Below are positions 1 to 8,575 of a stretch of DNA of 64,000 nt, one piece after another; the stretch's first letter is position 1, and the number at the start of each line of letters is the position of its first letter. The notes under the pieces were generated by a model. The model did not search any database. It was not told the DNA's origin and saw only the letters and a list, made by a program, of their open reading frames with translations. Both the position numbers and the translations under genes were made by a program. This stretch comes from Parasutterella muris (GTDB lineage Bacteria > Pseudomonadota > Gammaproteobacteria > Burkholderiales > Burkholderiaceae_F): NCBI RefSeq assembly GCF_009767915.1, contig NZ_WSRP01000010.1, positions 1 to 64,000 on the forward strand. Direction: 5' to 3'.

Positions 1-24
1 TTTTGTCTGCTCAAAAAATGATAT

Positions 25-52
25 AACCCTCTGAATTAAGAGGGTTTTGTTT
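25..52. terminator. Rho-independent terminator
   Basis: A 7-8 bp stem (ACCCTCT / AGAGGGT) with a six-base loop is followed by TTTTGTTT. It probably ends a gene lying left of the window and transcribed rightward. It also marks how far left the next, 5'-incomplete coding region can reach. Confidence 0.7.
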
Positions 53-210
53 CATTTTTACAAACTAAAGACGAGAATGAGCATGAAATCACAACGAATA
101 TTTTTGCCGATTACGGCTGTAAGGGCTTTATTCGAGTTAACGGTGAGTATGCTGACGCGGCAATTTCGTCTCCCACACATCAATTAACGACAAAGAGAAT
201 TCGGGACGGA

Positions 211-1878
211 TTGGAAGTTCAAATAACTTCAAGCCTTGACCGCGATATTGTTCTTGATATTAAAGCTTCAGCTGCAAGCAAAGTCTATCTGGCAAAAGAT
301 GAAAGCGGTTATGCAGCTCTGGCGAATTTTAAGATGGCCGACTTGCAGCAAAGTTCGGATCTGGATTTGACGGTTCTCGCAGATTGTTCCGGTTCTATGT
401 ACGGCGACAGAATGGAGTCGCTGAAAGCCTGTCTGAAGGAATTTAGCCGTACGTTGACAAAAAAAGATCAAGTGGCCTTGATCGCGTTTGGAAGTGAACC
501 GGAGCTGCTGTGTCTGCCAACGATCATACATTTTGATAACGTTGATTCAGATTTTGAATCCGCTGTTGATGAGCTTGACGCCGAACTTGGCGGAACAGAG
601 ATATACGACGCAATGAAGTCTGCGGTAACCCTTCTGCCGGGACGAAATTCAAAAAGCTCGATTCTGCTTCTGACGGATGGAGAATTTTGGGATGATCCCG
701 AAAAGATTGCCCAACTTGCCAAGGAAGGCGATCGACGCGTTTTTATTCTGGGCATCGGTATGGCACCGTACCATAACGCTCTTCAAAAGATTGCTGAAGA
801 AACCGGCGGCGCGTATGAGTCTGTATATAACAAGTACGATATTGAGTCCGCGGTTAAACGGATGTGCGCTCGCATGCGTTCGGCGGTCATTTCCGACGCT
901 AAAGTTCGCTGGAATGCGCCCGTTCAGTGGCAGTCCGAAACACCTAAGACATTGTTTGCAGCCGATCTTGTTTCTGCTTTTGCATTTTTGAGTGATAAAC
1001 CGGAAACAGCGGAGCTCTGCTTTACAAAGTATGGGGATTCGCATGTCGAAACGGCAAGCGTTTTAGAAGTCGATGTCGGCTATAAGCTCTGCCAGCTTGC
1101 AGCCTGCCAAAGAATGATTGCGTCCAAGAACAGGGCTGAAGTAATGAGAATCGGTCTGAAGTACAGCATTGCAGGGCCAGAGACAAATTTCTTCCTTCTT
1201 GTGGAAAGAGACGAAGCGGAAAAAACAGACGTTGCGCCGACCCTGGCAATCGTTCCGCAGATGCCGGCTGCAGACGGAATATGCTATTCAATGGCGGCAC
1301 CTCAGCTCTCAAAGTCAGCTTCGAGAAACCCGGTACGAAAACCTTCACGAAAAGCTTCAAAAGCAGCACGAAGCCTAGATGATCTAGATTCTTTCTGCCC
1401 AGATGATCTGGATTCTTTCTGTATAGACGGAAAACTGCCAACAGAAAGTGAACTGGATGAAGAAATCAAGAGCACCATACAACAACTTCAGTGGATAGAT
1501 ACTGATATGCGCATTGAAATGACTCAGATGATTGCCGATTTTGTCAATACTCATGCGGATGTGCGTAAGTTATTTGATTTAGTGGGTGATATCTATACCC
1601 TGGATTTTGATGAGATGATCGATCAATTGGAGAAATTAAGGGATGATGAGCCGGAATTATGGCAGTCAGCGACCAGCAGAAGCAGCAGCTTCGTTTCGAG
1701 TGTTGAAGAGCGGCCGGAAGATGTTTTCGCTTCAGAGATTATGTTCATATTGTGCTTAATTTCAGCTCTAAACGAGATTCACAGTCATGAGACTTCATGG
1801 ACAGTGACATTTGATCAGCTTATGAGGATGTTAGAAGTTAAAGATGCACAGGATTTAAAAGAAAAGCTTGGTGTGTAA
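211..1878 (+). CDS. von Willebrand factor A domain protein, 5' end uncertain
   Basis: The protein has a VWA fold with a complete metal-ion-dependent adhesion site: D58-C-S60-G-S62, T129 in GGTE, and D156 in LLTDGE. An N-terminal beta-rich stretch resembles the segment before the VWA in VIT/VWA proteins. A low-complexity linker follows at about residues 365-400 with the repeated motif DDLDSFC, then an acidic helical C-terminus (about 410-555) of unknown role. The first usable start in frame is TTG at 211, with a GGACGGA stretch too close to be a good ribosome site. Protein-like sequence continues in the same frame back to about 61 without an ATG, right behind a terminator. The gene may therefore be 5'-truncated. 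VWA proteins of this kind usually bind partner proteins through the metal site; no partner is evident here. Confidence 0.7.
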   Translation: MEVQITSSLDRDIVLDIKASAASKVYLAKDESGYAALANFKMADLQQSSDLDLTVLADCSGSMYGDRMESLKACLKEFSRTLTKKDQVALIAFGSEPELLCLPTIIHFDNVDSDFESAVDELDAELGGTEIYDAMKSAVTLLPGRNSKSSILLLTDGEFWDDPEKIAQLAKEGDRRVFILGIGMAPYHNALQKIAEETGGAYESVYNKYDIESAVKRMCARMRSAVISDAKVRWNAPVQWQSETPKTLFAADLVSAFAFLSDKPETAELCFTKYGDSHVETASVLEVDVGYKLCQLAACQRMIASKNRAEVMRIGLKYSIAGPETNFFLLVERDEAEKTDVAPTLAIVPQMPAADGICYSMAAPQLSKSASRNPVRKPSRKASKAARSLDDLDSFCPDDLDSFCIDGKLPTESELDEEIKSTIQQLQWIDTDMRIEMTQMIADFVNTHADVRKLFDLVGDIYTLDFDEMIDQLEKLRDDEPELWQSATSRSSSFVSSVEERPEDVFASEIMFILCLISALNEIHSHETSWTVTFDQLMRMLEVKDAQDLKEKLGV

Positions 1879-1922
1879 GATGCGCAATTTGCCGGTTAAC
1901 TAAGTTCGGCCAATGATGTTAA

Positions 1923-1958
1923 CGCCGCAGATGATTGTTTTTATGATCATTTGCGGCG
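1923..1958. terminator. Hairpin, candidate bidirectional terminator
   Basis: A 13-bp inverted repeat with one G-T mismatch (CGCCGCAGATGAT / ATCATTTGCGGCG) lies just after the VWA stop and before the convergent RelA/SpoT gene. T-runs beyond the stem are weak, so a terminator is likely but not certain. Confidence 0.5.
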
Positions 1959-2165
1959 ATTTAAAACTGAAAGCGGGTAAGGAAAGAAGAAACTTTTTCA
2001 AGATAACGAAAACTATTAATCGACTATCATTCTCACCTAAAACGATTAACAGAAATCTAGACGACACGATAAAAGTCAAACTCTTCGTAAAGGGAATTTA
2101 AGTCGATACGGATGGAAATAAACGATGAGCTGGCTGAGCCTAAGAGGTGATGTTCTTAATGTTCC

Positions 2166-3173
2166 TTAAAAAACCTTCGTGTCTAAGAAATAATTTGGAT
2201 ATGCTCTTTTTATGTCTCTCAAGTTTCCAGCTGACATCAAGACTACAGCCGTATTCATATCGTTTTTTGTTTCCTGCTCTTTGGTATAGTAAAAACTCTC
2301 TGCATCAGACGGATCATCGAAAGCGGTCAATCGAACTTTTCCACGATCTGCAAATAGTTGAATAACTTGATAACCCAAAAAGTTCTTATTGGTAGTCTGG
2401 ATATGTTTCGTTGAAACTGCGATACCCTCCAGTTTCCTAAGAACGGATAGTTCATTTTCCAAGTCTTTAAATTTAGCAATCAACTCAGACTCAGAATTAT
2501 CTTTAAATTCTTCAATCACTGGGCTGTCTTCATGAATAGAGAATAAGGTGCTGGCGATTTTGAAGAATTTCTTTATTTTTTCATCCCCTTCGCCGCTTTT
2601 TAAGGAACATTTTTCTAACATCCCGAGTGTTTCGACAGCAGTTGCCCAAGAGTGTTGTAATTTTGTCCTTATTTGTAATTCAATGCGCAGGTCATTAAAT
2701 TGTGGGTGTTTTACGTTCCGGTACTTTACTACCTGATGAAGGCTTCTGTATCCGTCCGCTTTAGGTGTTTCGATGTAATTATTCGGAGGCAAAACAAGTT
2801 GATGCCTAAATTTACTACTATTCAGTTCACTGTAAAGCCTCGAGACATCGTGTATCGAATTCAATACAACTCTAATTCCTCCGATGTCCTGCATTCTATC
2901 CAGGTCCATTGAAGGGAATCGTTCGAGTTTGCTAATAATCGAAGGTGTGCGCTTTAATCTCTGAGCAACAATAGGAGAGGAAAATTTTAAGTCCTTAACC
3001 TTCTTGCGGAGGAATGTTTGTAGTGTATTGATAGGTACTACGTGAACTGCTCTCCAGTTGCTTAATGTCAAGAGCGCATCAGATTTGTCTTCGTTGCCCG
3101 CAGTGCTAACTAGAACTTTTCCCGCTTTCCTGACGGAGGAGCGAGACGGAACCACGTAGCTATCTATCTCCAT
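2166..3173 (-). CDS. RelA/SpoT-domain alarmone synthetase (small, single domain)
   Basis: This 335-aa protein has one RelA/SpoT nucleotidyltransferase domain at about residues 70-185. The family's key elements are present: DIGGIR (D96), GYRSLH (Y142) and ELQIRT (E165), followed by the usual QHSWA. There is no HD hydrolase, TGS or ACT domain, so it is a synthetase-type short homologue that would transfer pyrophosphate from ATP to GTP/GDP or, as in toxic SAS proteins, to other acceptors. Residues 190-335 form an extra C-terminal domain I do not recognise. The start is supported by AAAGGAG seven bases before the ATG. It stands alone with no obvious antitoxin gene beside it. Either a housekeeping-like small alarmone synthetase or a toxic/defence type is possible. 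Confidence 0.8.
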   Translation of the reverse strand: MEIDSYVVPSRSSVRKAGKVLVSTAGNEDKSDALLTLSNWRAVHVVPINTLQTFLRKKVKDLKFSSPIVAQRLKRTPSIISKLERFPSMDLDRMQDIGGIRVVLNSIHDVSRLYSELNSSKFRHQLVLPPNNYIETPKADGYRSLHQVVKYRNVKHPQFNDLRIELQIRTKLQHSWATAVETLGMLEKCSLKSGEGDEKIKKFFKIASTLFSIHEDSPVIEEFKDNSESELIAKFKDLENELSVLRKLEGIAVSTKHIQTTNKNFLGYQVIQLFADRGKVRLTAFDDPSDAESFYYTKEQETKNDMNTAVVLMSAGNLRDIKRAYPNYFLDTKVF

Positions 3174-3264
3174 TGCATTTCTCCTTTACTTCTTTCGAAT
3201 TTTAATAAACGCATGATCTTCTCAGCGATTATCTAACAGAGTTACATTCAATAAGAAAGCCCCT

Positions 3265-3921
3265 CGGAAGCGGCATCTGATTAGTGTTGAGAACGGGATG
3301 TCGTCATCGTCAATCTTGTCAAGCGGCTGTTTGACTGCTTTTTTTACTGGCGGGTTTTCAAATTCATTGTCGGAAACTGAATTTTTTTAAGAGGTTTGTC
3401 GCTGACGTGTTCTTTCCTGATTTCAAGCAGCTCGACCCTTAGTGACACGTTCTAAGATTTCTTTTGCCACAAGGGATGTGCTAGGTTCGAACGACGTAAC
3501 CAGATTGACACGATCAGCGACTCGGATTGTTCTATCGTTGGCTTGATACTCCTCAGAAGAAGGAAACCGATTTCACGCCCCGCAAGATCGGGGAACAAAT
3601 AGGCCTCTTGATCGTTTCCACTACGGTCTTTGACCGTGCTCTTGACGGCGTTAACATTTTTGAGGCGATGGCATGTCGGCATGGACATGAACATGTCACG
3701 CCCGAAATTTTCCGATCCGTCCTTTTTGAAAAGACAAAGATTAATATTCGCTTGCCTTCGTGGGCAACGAAAATGACCTCAAGCATCTGAGCGCCGCTGC
3801 GGGTGAGGTAAGTGCGGGCTGCCGTGATCTGTCCAGCGAAGGCGCCGGATTTACGGATGTTGGGTGTCTGGCTGTCTGCACGGGCAGCCGCTTTTGTGTC
3901 GAGTTGAAAATTAGCAATCAT
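3265..3921 (-). pseudogene. Decayed ssDNA-binding-type protein (DUF669/phage SSB-like)
   Basis: Coding similarity is spread over three frames. The N-terminal part (3921 to about 3700) reads ...GQITAARTYLTRSGAQ; a shift at an A-run near 3720 moves into KDGSENFGRDMFMS and on to FPDLAGREIGFLL. A further shift and stops near 3420-3450 precede a tail ending KIDDDDIPF at about 3265-3340, the acidic tip typical of SSB-like proteins. The pattern fits the phage-type single-strand-binding/DUF669 group from memory of that family. It is a dead gene and suggests that a prophage or other mobile element once stood here. Confidence 0.55.
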
Positions 3922-4273
3922 TGATTAACTCCGTTTTGATTGATAACAGTTTGAACTGACAATTGATTTTCTGTTACGTAATAAGGGAGTAAAGAGTGCT
4001 TTTTCAATAGGCCAACCAGCTTTTAATCTTTTATTGACAGTTCCCGAGCCTGATGAATATTCCCTGATAAAGTCTGCTTCATTCTTGCACGCTCATGCGA
4101 TAGTTAAAGTCAGCTATAACCTGAAAATTCTAGAAGCTGGTCTTACTGCACTGGAATTTAATTCTTTTATATACCCGTCTGTTTCCAAAATGGAAAGTTA
4201 TATTTCCGTCGGAAGCTAGCGGACATAACTATTTATTGCGACACTGAGGATGTTTTTTACCAAGGAGTTAAAA
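3922..4273. other. Intergenic region, flavoprotein promoter side
   Basis: About 350 bases without a credible gene. A short open frame (4034-4219) has no ribosome site or recognisable product. The only clear structure is the palindrome at 4182-4196 and a smaller TTCCGTCGGAA repeat just after it, so this is probably the control region of the downstream flavoprotein gene. Confidence 0.5.
4182..4196. promoter_or_regulatory. Candidate LysR-type operator, copy 1
   Basis: TTTCCAAAATGGAAA is a palindrome around a central AAA/TTT. It contains a T-N11-A pattern, the usual LysR-family box. The identical sequence recurs at 8319-8333 upstream of the second flavoprotein gene. The LysR gene lies between the two targets, so binding by that regulator is a reasonable inference. 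Confidence 0.55.
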
Positions 4274-5671
4274 GTGTCAAATTTAACAACTAAAATCGCC
4301 GCAGTATCCTGCACTTTAGTTATCGGCCCGTCTATGGCTTTTGCAGCTCCGGCTCAAGAGTGCGATGTTGTCATCATCGGCGCCGGCGGTGCCGGTATCA
4401 GTTCCGCTATCGCTCTGAAAGAGGCTGGAAAACAGAAGGTTTGTCTAATCGAAAAAATGCCGTTTGTCGGCGGTGCGACGAACCTTGCCGCTACCTACTT
4501 TACCGTCATTAATACAAAGGAGCAGCAGGCGGCTGGTAAAGGTCAGTCGATCGAAAAGTATTTGGAAAGTAAAAAGAAACAGAACTATCCGTACGACATG
4601 GACCGACTCAAAGAGTTCTCCGAATCCTCTCAGGAAGCGCTCGACTGGGTGAACAAAATTGGCGCGAACATTACCCGTCCGATGAGCTCCTATCAAATGG
4701 GTACGGCAGACGGAAGAAGTCTTGGCAATGCACTGATCCTCGCGATGAAGAAGAAACTCGACGAAAGCGGTGTCGTGCCGATGCTTTCCACTAAGGCTAC
4801 CAAATTAGTCACCAAGGACGGCAAAATTACCGGCGTGATGACTGAAGGTAAAGACGGAGAAAAGCTTCTTAAAACAAACTACGTAATCGTTGCTACCGGC
4901 GGATACTCATCCGGTCAGGAAGTTCTTAAGAAATTCGCACCGGAATGGGCGGGGCTGCCCTCTACGTCAGCGGTAGGTTCTACCGGAGACGCTGTTGGTT
5001 TGCTAGAGCCGCTCAATGCTAAATTTACACACATGGATGTGCTTCGTTTAAATCCGTCAGTGCATTCCTCCAACGGTCAGCATTACAGCTTATCCGCAGC
5101 GCGGGCCGAAGGCGGCATCATGGTTAATGCCGAAGGCAAACGCTTCTGCAATGACTACTTCCCGGATTACACACAGCTGTCAAAATGGATGCTGGCTCAG
5201 CCAGGCGGTTACGCATATATCGTGATTGACGATAAGGCGATGCAGAAATCAAAACGTCTTCAGGGCTTTAAAGCAAAGGGCTTTTTCCTCGAGGCGCCTA
5301 CAATCCCAGAATTGGCGAAGAAAATGGGCGTGCCGGAAAAGAATTTGGTCGCGACCGTTGAACGCTACGCGGGTTTCGTGAAAAACGGCAAAGACGAAGA
5401 TTTCGGACGTAAGCACAATCTGTCTTTAGACTTTTCCATGGGTCCCTTCTATGCGGTAAAAACGACTCCGTGAGTTCAGGTTACATTGGGCGGCGTTCAG
5501 GTCGACAAAAATCTCCGCGTAGTCGGCACCAATGGCAAACCGATTCCCGGCTTATATGCGGTCGGTGAAGTTGCCGATGACGGATTGTTCGGTACAGGCC
5601 CGACACACATCAATGTGTATTACGGGAAAAAAGCTGCGGAGAACGTGTTGGCTGAAGAAAAACTTCGTTAA
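4274..5671 (+). pseudogene. Exported FAD-dependent fumarate-reductase-like flavoprotein, interrupted by in-frame TGA
   Basis: The product starts at GTG 4274, chosen because AAGGAG sits six bases upstream, and has a Sec-type signal peptide ending about AFA. It then has the FAD-binding GAGGAGISSA motif and the FAD-binding-2/flavocytochrome c body. At 5471-5473 the sequence ...AVKTTP is followed by TGA, after which the same frame continues with VQVTLGGVQVD and the C-terminal FAD motif GLYAVGEVADDG to a TAA at 5671. One nonsense change (for example CGA to TGA) explains this. The active-site region lacks the paired histidines of true fumarate reductase (VQVT where the family has HHT), so the substrate would differ. 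It has no haem-binding CXXCH. The family normally works in the periplasm with a cytochrome donor. Readthrough cannot be excluded. Confidence 0.75.
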
Positions 5672-5674
5672 AAC

Positions 5675-6706
5675 CTAGTCGGTAATGGGGATTCCGAACT
5701 TACGGAACACAGTTTTCCACCTTTTTTCGGAATCCTCAAGCTCCCGTTTCTGATACCAATGAGCAAAAATCGAGACGGCGGAATCCTCCGGCGTTTTTGC
5801 GGGAAAAATAATGAATTTTCTCCAGGGCTCTCGATGCCAGCCGGGCAGGACAGGCACGAGAGTACCTTCAGACAATTTGTCCTGAATAAAACTTGCAGGC
5901 AAATCAACTGAAATACCTTCTGCCGTCATGACAGAGGCAAAAGAAGAATAATCACTGCTGTAGATTTTTTTAAATCCGGAAGACTCGTCGACAGAAAATT
6001 TTCTTTCAATATGCTTTTTGCCGTTAGCGTCAACGGTAAACAATTCCATTCTGTCAAGATCAAATACTTTGTCCCTGTTGATCAGGGCATGACATTCCGG
6101 GTAGAAGTCCTTTCTTCTAAATATTAATTTGTGGCGAACGAGTTCATCGATCGTTTTTGGCACACCGTACTTCTCTAGGTAGACAGGGGATGCGACCATA
6201 AAATTAAAGCAGCGTCCGCAGGGCAGTTTTGTTAGTTCGGTATAATCAGGTTTATAGGACATCTGCACGACATCTGCTTTTCCGTCTTTTATGTCCAGAT
6301 GCGACAGCCCGGTGCGGAGCTCAACTTCAATACCGGGATATTCGGCCTTGAATTCGTTGATAAATCTCAAAACATGAGGTGCTATAGAAGTGGTGGATAA
6401 ACTGAAGACAATTGTCTGAGTTGATCTTCCCACCTTTAATTGCTTTGCGACGGATTCAAGGCGGTCAGCGACCAATATCATGTCCCTAATAAGAGGGGTC
6501 AGTTTAATCGCATATTCCGTCAGTTCAATCGGGCGGGATTTACGTTTAAGAAGCTGAGTACCCAAGCTCTTTTCTAATTTTCCGATCAATTTGGAAGCGT
6601 TTGATAAAGAAATGTCCAGCTCAACACTCGCCAGAGTTATGGATTTTCGTCGGTATATCGCTTCCAAAATCCGCCAAGGTTTCAAATTATCAAAAGTTTC
6701 ATTCAT
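5675..6706 (-). CDS. LysR-family transcriptional regulator
   Basis: A LysR-type regulator of about 343 aa. The N-terminal winged helix-turn-helix is visible (...RKSITLASVELDISLSNASKLIGKLEK region, with the helix typical of LysR at residues 20-60). A periplasmic-binding-like effector domain follows (FINEFKAEYPGIEVELRTG, then CGRCFNFMVASPVYLEKYG). I chose the ATG at 6706 because the 12 residues further upstream lie in sequence unlike the family. It lies 3' of the flavoprotein gene at 6769-8241 on the same strand and converges with the flavoprotein gene at 4274-5671. The shared palindromes upstream of both flavoprotein genes make it their probable regulator; the ligand is probably the flavoprotein substrate, which is unknown. 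Confidence 0.85.
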   Translation of the reverse strand: MNETFDNLKPWRILEAIYRRKSITLASVELDISLSNASKLIGKLEKSLGTQLLKRKSRPIELTEYAIKLTPLIRDMILVADRLESVAKQLKVGRSTQTIVFSLSTTSIAPHVLRFINEFKAEYPGIEVELRTGLSHLDIKDGKADVVQMSYKPDYTELTKLPCGRCFNFMVASPVYLEKYGVPKTIDELVRHKLIFRRKDFYPECHALINRDKVFDLDRMELFTVDANGKKHIERKFSVDESSGFKKIYSSDYSSFASVMTAEGISVDLPASFIQDKLSEGTLVPVLPGWHREPWRKFIIFPAKTPEDSAVSIFAHWYQKRELEDSEKRWKTVFRKFGIPITD

Positions 6707-6768
6707 ATGCGTTTGACCGCATGGCAGGTGCCACGCGGTCACGTCCGATTAAGTTTATAAAACAGCAG

Positions 6769-8241
6769 CTATCTCACTGCGGCTTCTTTACCTGTAATTC
6801 TGCCGTAAACGGCCGCACAAGATAAGCTGCTGATGCCTCCGCCTCCTAAGTTTGCCTGATAACCGAGATGTCCGCACACATCTCCGGCGGCATAGAGCCC
6901 AGGAATCGGTTTTGATCGTGTATCCAGAACTTGACCTTTGGTATTGATCTCCAAACCGGAGTAGGAGGTATAAATCCTCGGTTCGGCTTCAAACGCGCAG
7001 AACGGACCTTTATCAAGAGTCTGAAGCAGTTTGGTACGGCCAAAGTGTCTGTCTTTGCCTTTCGCAACGTCTTCGTTGTAATCCTTAACCGTTTGAAGAA
7101 GTCCGTCGACATTAATTTTCTCGCCTTTAGCAAGCGTTTCGAGTGTCGGATATTCGTGAACGACTTCAGTTTCAAATAACGGTTTTAAGCAGCCGTTGCG
7201 ATATTTTTCAAAGGTTTTCGCGTCAAAAATCCAATAGCCGACCTTGTAGCCTTTTTCCACCATCTTGTGGGTGCATGCAAGATAACCTCTGCTTTCGTCC
7301 TGAAAACGCTGTCCTTCTTTATTGACAACAATAATCGGCGCTTCTGTCAGAGGCAGTCCCATTGACTGTCCCTTGTGCGTACCGACGAAGAGCATATTCA
7401 TTCCGAATCCGTTGGTTTCAACAATCATCTGAGCACCGATGTCGGTAGCCGCTCGGATACCGTCTCCTACATTCATCTTTGATCCTAGAGAGGGGACACC
7501 TTCCAGGTAGGGATGGTATCTTTTCACCATTTCCGGTCCGTTGGCAAAGCCGCCTGTCGCAAGGATGACACCGCCTGTCGCACGGATATTGAATGTCTTG
7601 CCTTTTTCCTCAACGACAGCACCGATAACGGGAGCGCCGAGCTCTTTGCTTTCAGTAATTAAAGAGACGAGTTTGCTGTTTGTTTGAATGACTACTCCGG
7701 CTTTAAGCGCTGCCTGGTTCAGAGCTTTGATCAGCTCAGGAGATCCGCGTTTATATCCGGGCGCTACGTAATGTACGCGTTTTCGGTTTCCGATCCCCTG
7801 TACCGGCTGGTCTGTGAATTTGACACCGAGGCTTTCCAGCCAGCCCATTGTTTCTACGCCGTTTTCATAGACGGTGCGGGCGACGGCGGTATCCCGCTTG
7901 ATGAATCGATTAGCAGCAACCCCGCGGTCAACAGCGTCTTTCCAGTTAATTTCCAAAGAATCATCAATGCCGGCATTTTTTTGTTTGTCAGTGCCCCCGA
8001 TGTAGTAACCGGCACCCGACATGACCGAGTGGCCGCCCAGATATGCTGCTTTCTCGAGCAGGAGTACGTTTTTAGCACCGTTTTGTTTTGCAGAGATGGC
8101 GGCAGTGAGGCCTGCCATTCCGCCTCCGAAAACCAGTACATCTACGGTTTTGTTCCACTGCGTATCCGCATTTTTGGCAAAAGCGGCCGGCATTAGGCCC
8201 GTCATGGAAGCGACGGTCAAAAAGGTTCTTCTCTTTAGCAT
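6769..8241 (-). CDS. Tat-exported FAD-dependent fumarate-reductase-like flavoprotein
   Basis: A 490-aa protein of the FAD-binding-2 (fumarate reductase/flavocytochrome c/urocanate reductase) family. The ATG at 8241 follows GGAG at proper distance and gives an N-terminus with a twin-arginine motif KRRTFL and cleavage near AFA. GGGMAGLTAA binds the FAD adenosine part; GGFANG and GLYAAGDVCG are the later FAD contacts. No CXXCH haem sites occur, so electrons must come from a separate cytochrome or quinol partner. PRIYTSYSGLEI replaces the HHTMGG motif of fumarate reductase, so the substrate is another unsaturated acid or is unknown. The LysR regulator follows 60 bases downstream and the control palindrome sits about 80 bases upstream. 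Likely role: periplasmic reductase in anaerobic respiration. Confidence 0.85.
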   Translation of the reverse strand: MLKRRTFLTVASMTGLMPAAFAKNADTQWNKTVDVLVFGGGMAGLTAAISAKQNGAKNVLLLEKAAYLGGHSVMSGAGYYIGGTDKQKNAGIDDSLEINWKDAVDRGVAANRFIKRDTAVARTVYENGVETMGWLESLGVKFTDQPVQGIGNRKRVHYVAPGYKRGSPELIKALNQAALKAGVVIQTNSKLVSLITESKELGAPVIGAVVEEKGKTFNIRATGGVILATGGFANGPEMVKRYHPYLEGVPSLGSKMNVGDGIRAATDIGAQMIVETNGFGMNMLFVGTHKGQSMGLPLTEAPIIVVNKEGQRFQDESRGYLACTHKMVEKGYKVGYWIFDAKTFEKYRNGCLKPLFETEVVHEYPTLETLAKGEKINVDGLLQTVKDYNEDVAKGKDRHFGRTKLLQTLDKGPFCAFEAEPRIYTSYSGLEINTKGQVLDTRSKPIPGLYAAGDVCGHLGYQANLGGGGISSLSCAAVYGRITGKEAAVR

Positions 8242-8575
8242 GTGATTCTCCAAAGTGATTGAGAATCACAGGATATTAGTAAGGGTTAATTTGAGCTATA
8301 TCTACTTGGAAATACATCTTTCCAAAATGGAAAGTTGAAGATTTTTAAAGTTGAGAATGCATCACAAGATTTAATACTCCGTCTTCATTTCGAATAAATC
8401 TGCTTTCGAAAATAGGTTATTCGGCGCTTTTTTTCGTAAAAACTCACGAAACGCTTCTGCCGTCTACAAAAAAGAACCTCGGGTAGTTAGGGACAGGGGC
8501 TTGTTTTCAGCGACGGAAACAGACTCTTTTTTATGGTGGATAAGAAAGCAGGCATAATAAAGACATCCAATTAAA
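8242..8575. other. Intergenic control region
   Basis: About 330 bases between two divergently read genes. It holds the second palindrome (8319-8333) but no credible gene. The minus-strand open frame at 8464-8694 overlaps the next gene's start and has no recognisable product. Confidence 0.5.
8319..8333. promoter_or_regulatory. Candidate LysR-type operator, copy 2
   Basis: An exact second copy of TTTCCAAAATGGAAA with the same flanking G/AAGTT on the right side, located about 80 bases upstream of the flavoprotein start at 8241. Two exact copies, each before a flavoprotein gene and nowhere else noticed in the window, support a shared operator. Confidence 0.6.

Noticed and set aside
4034-4219. 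61-codon open frame before the first flavoprotein.
   Set aside because: No ribosome site, and it overlaps the palindromic control site.
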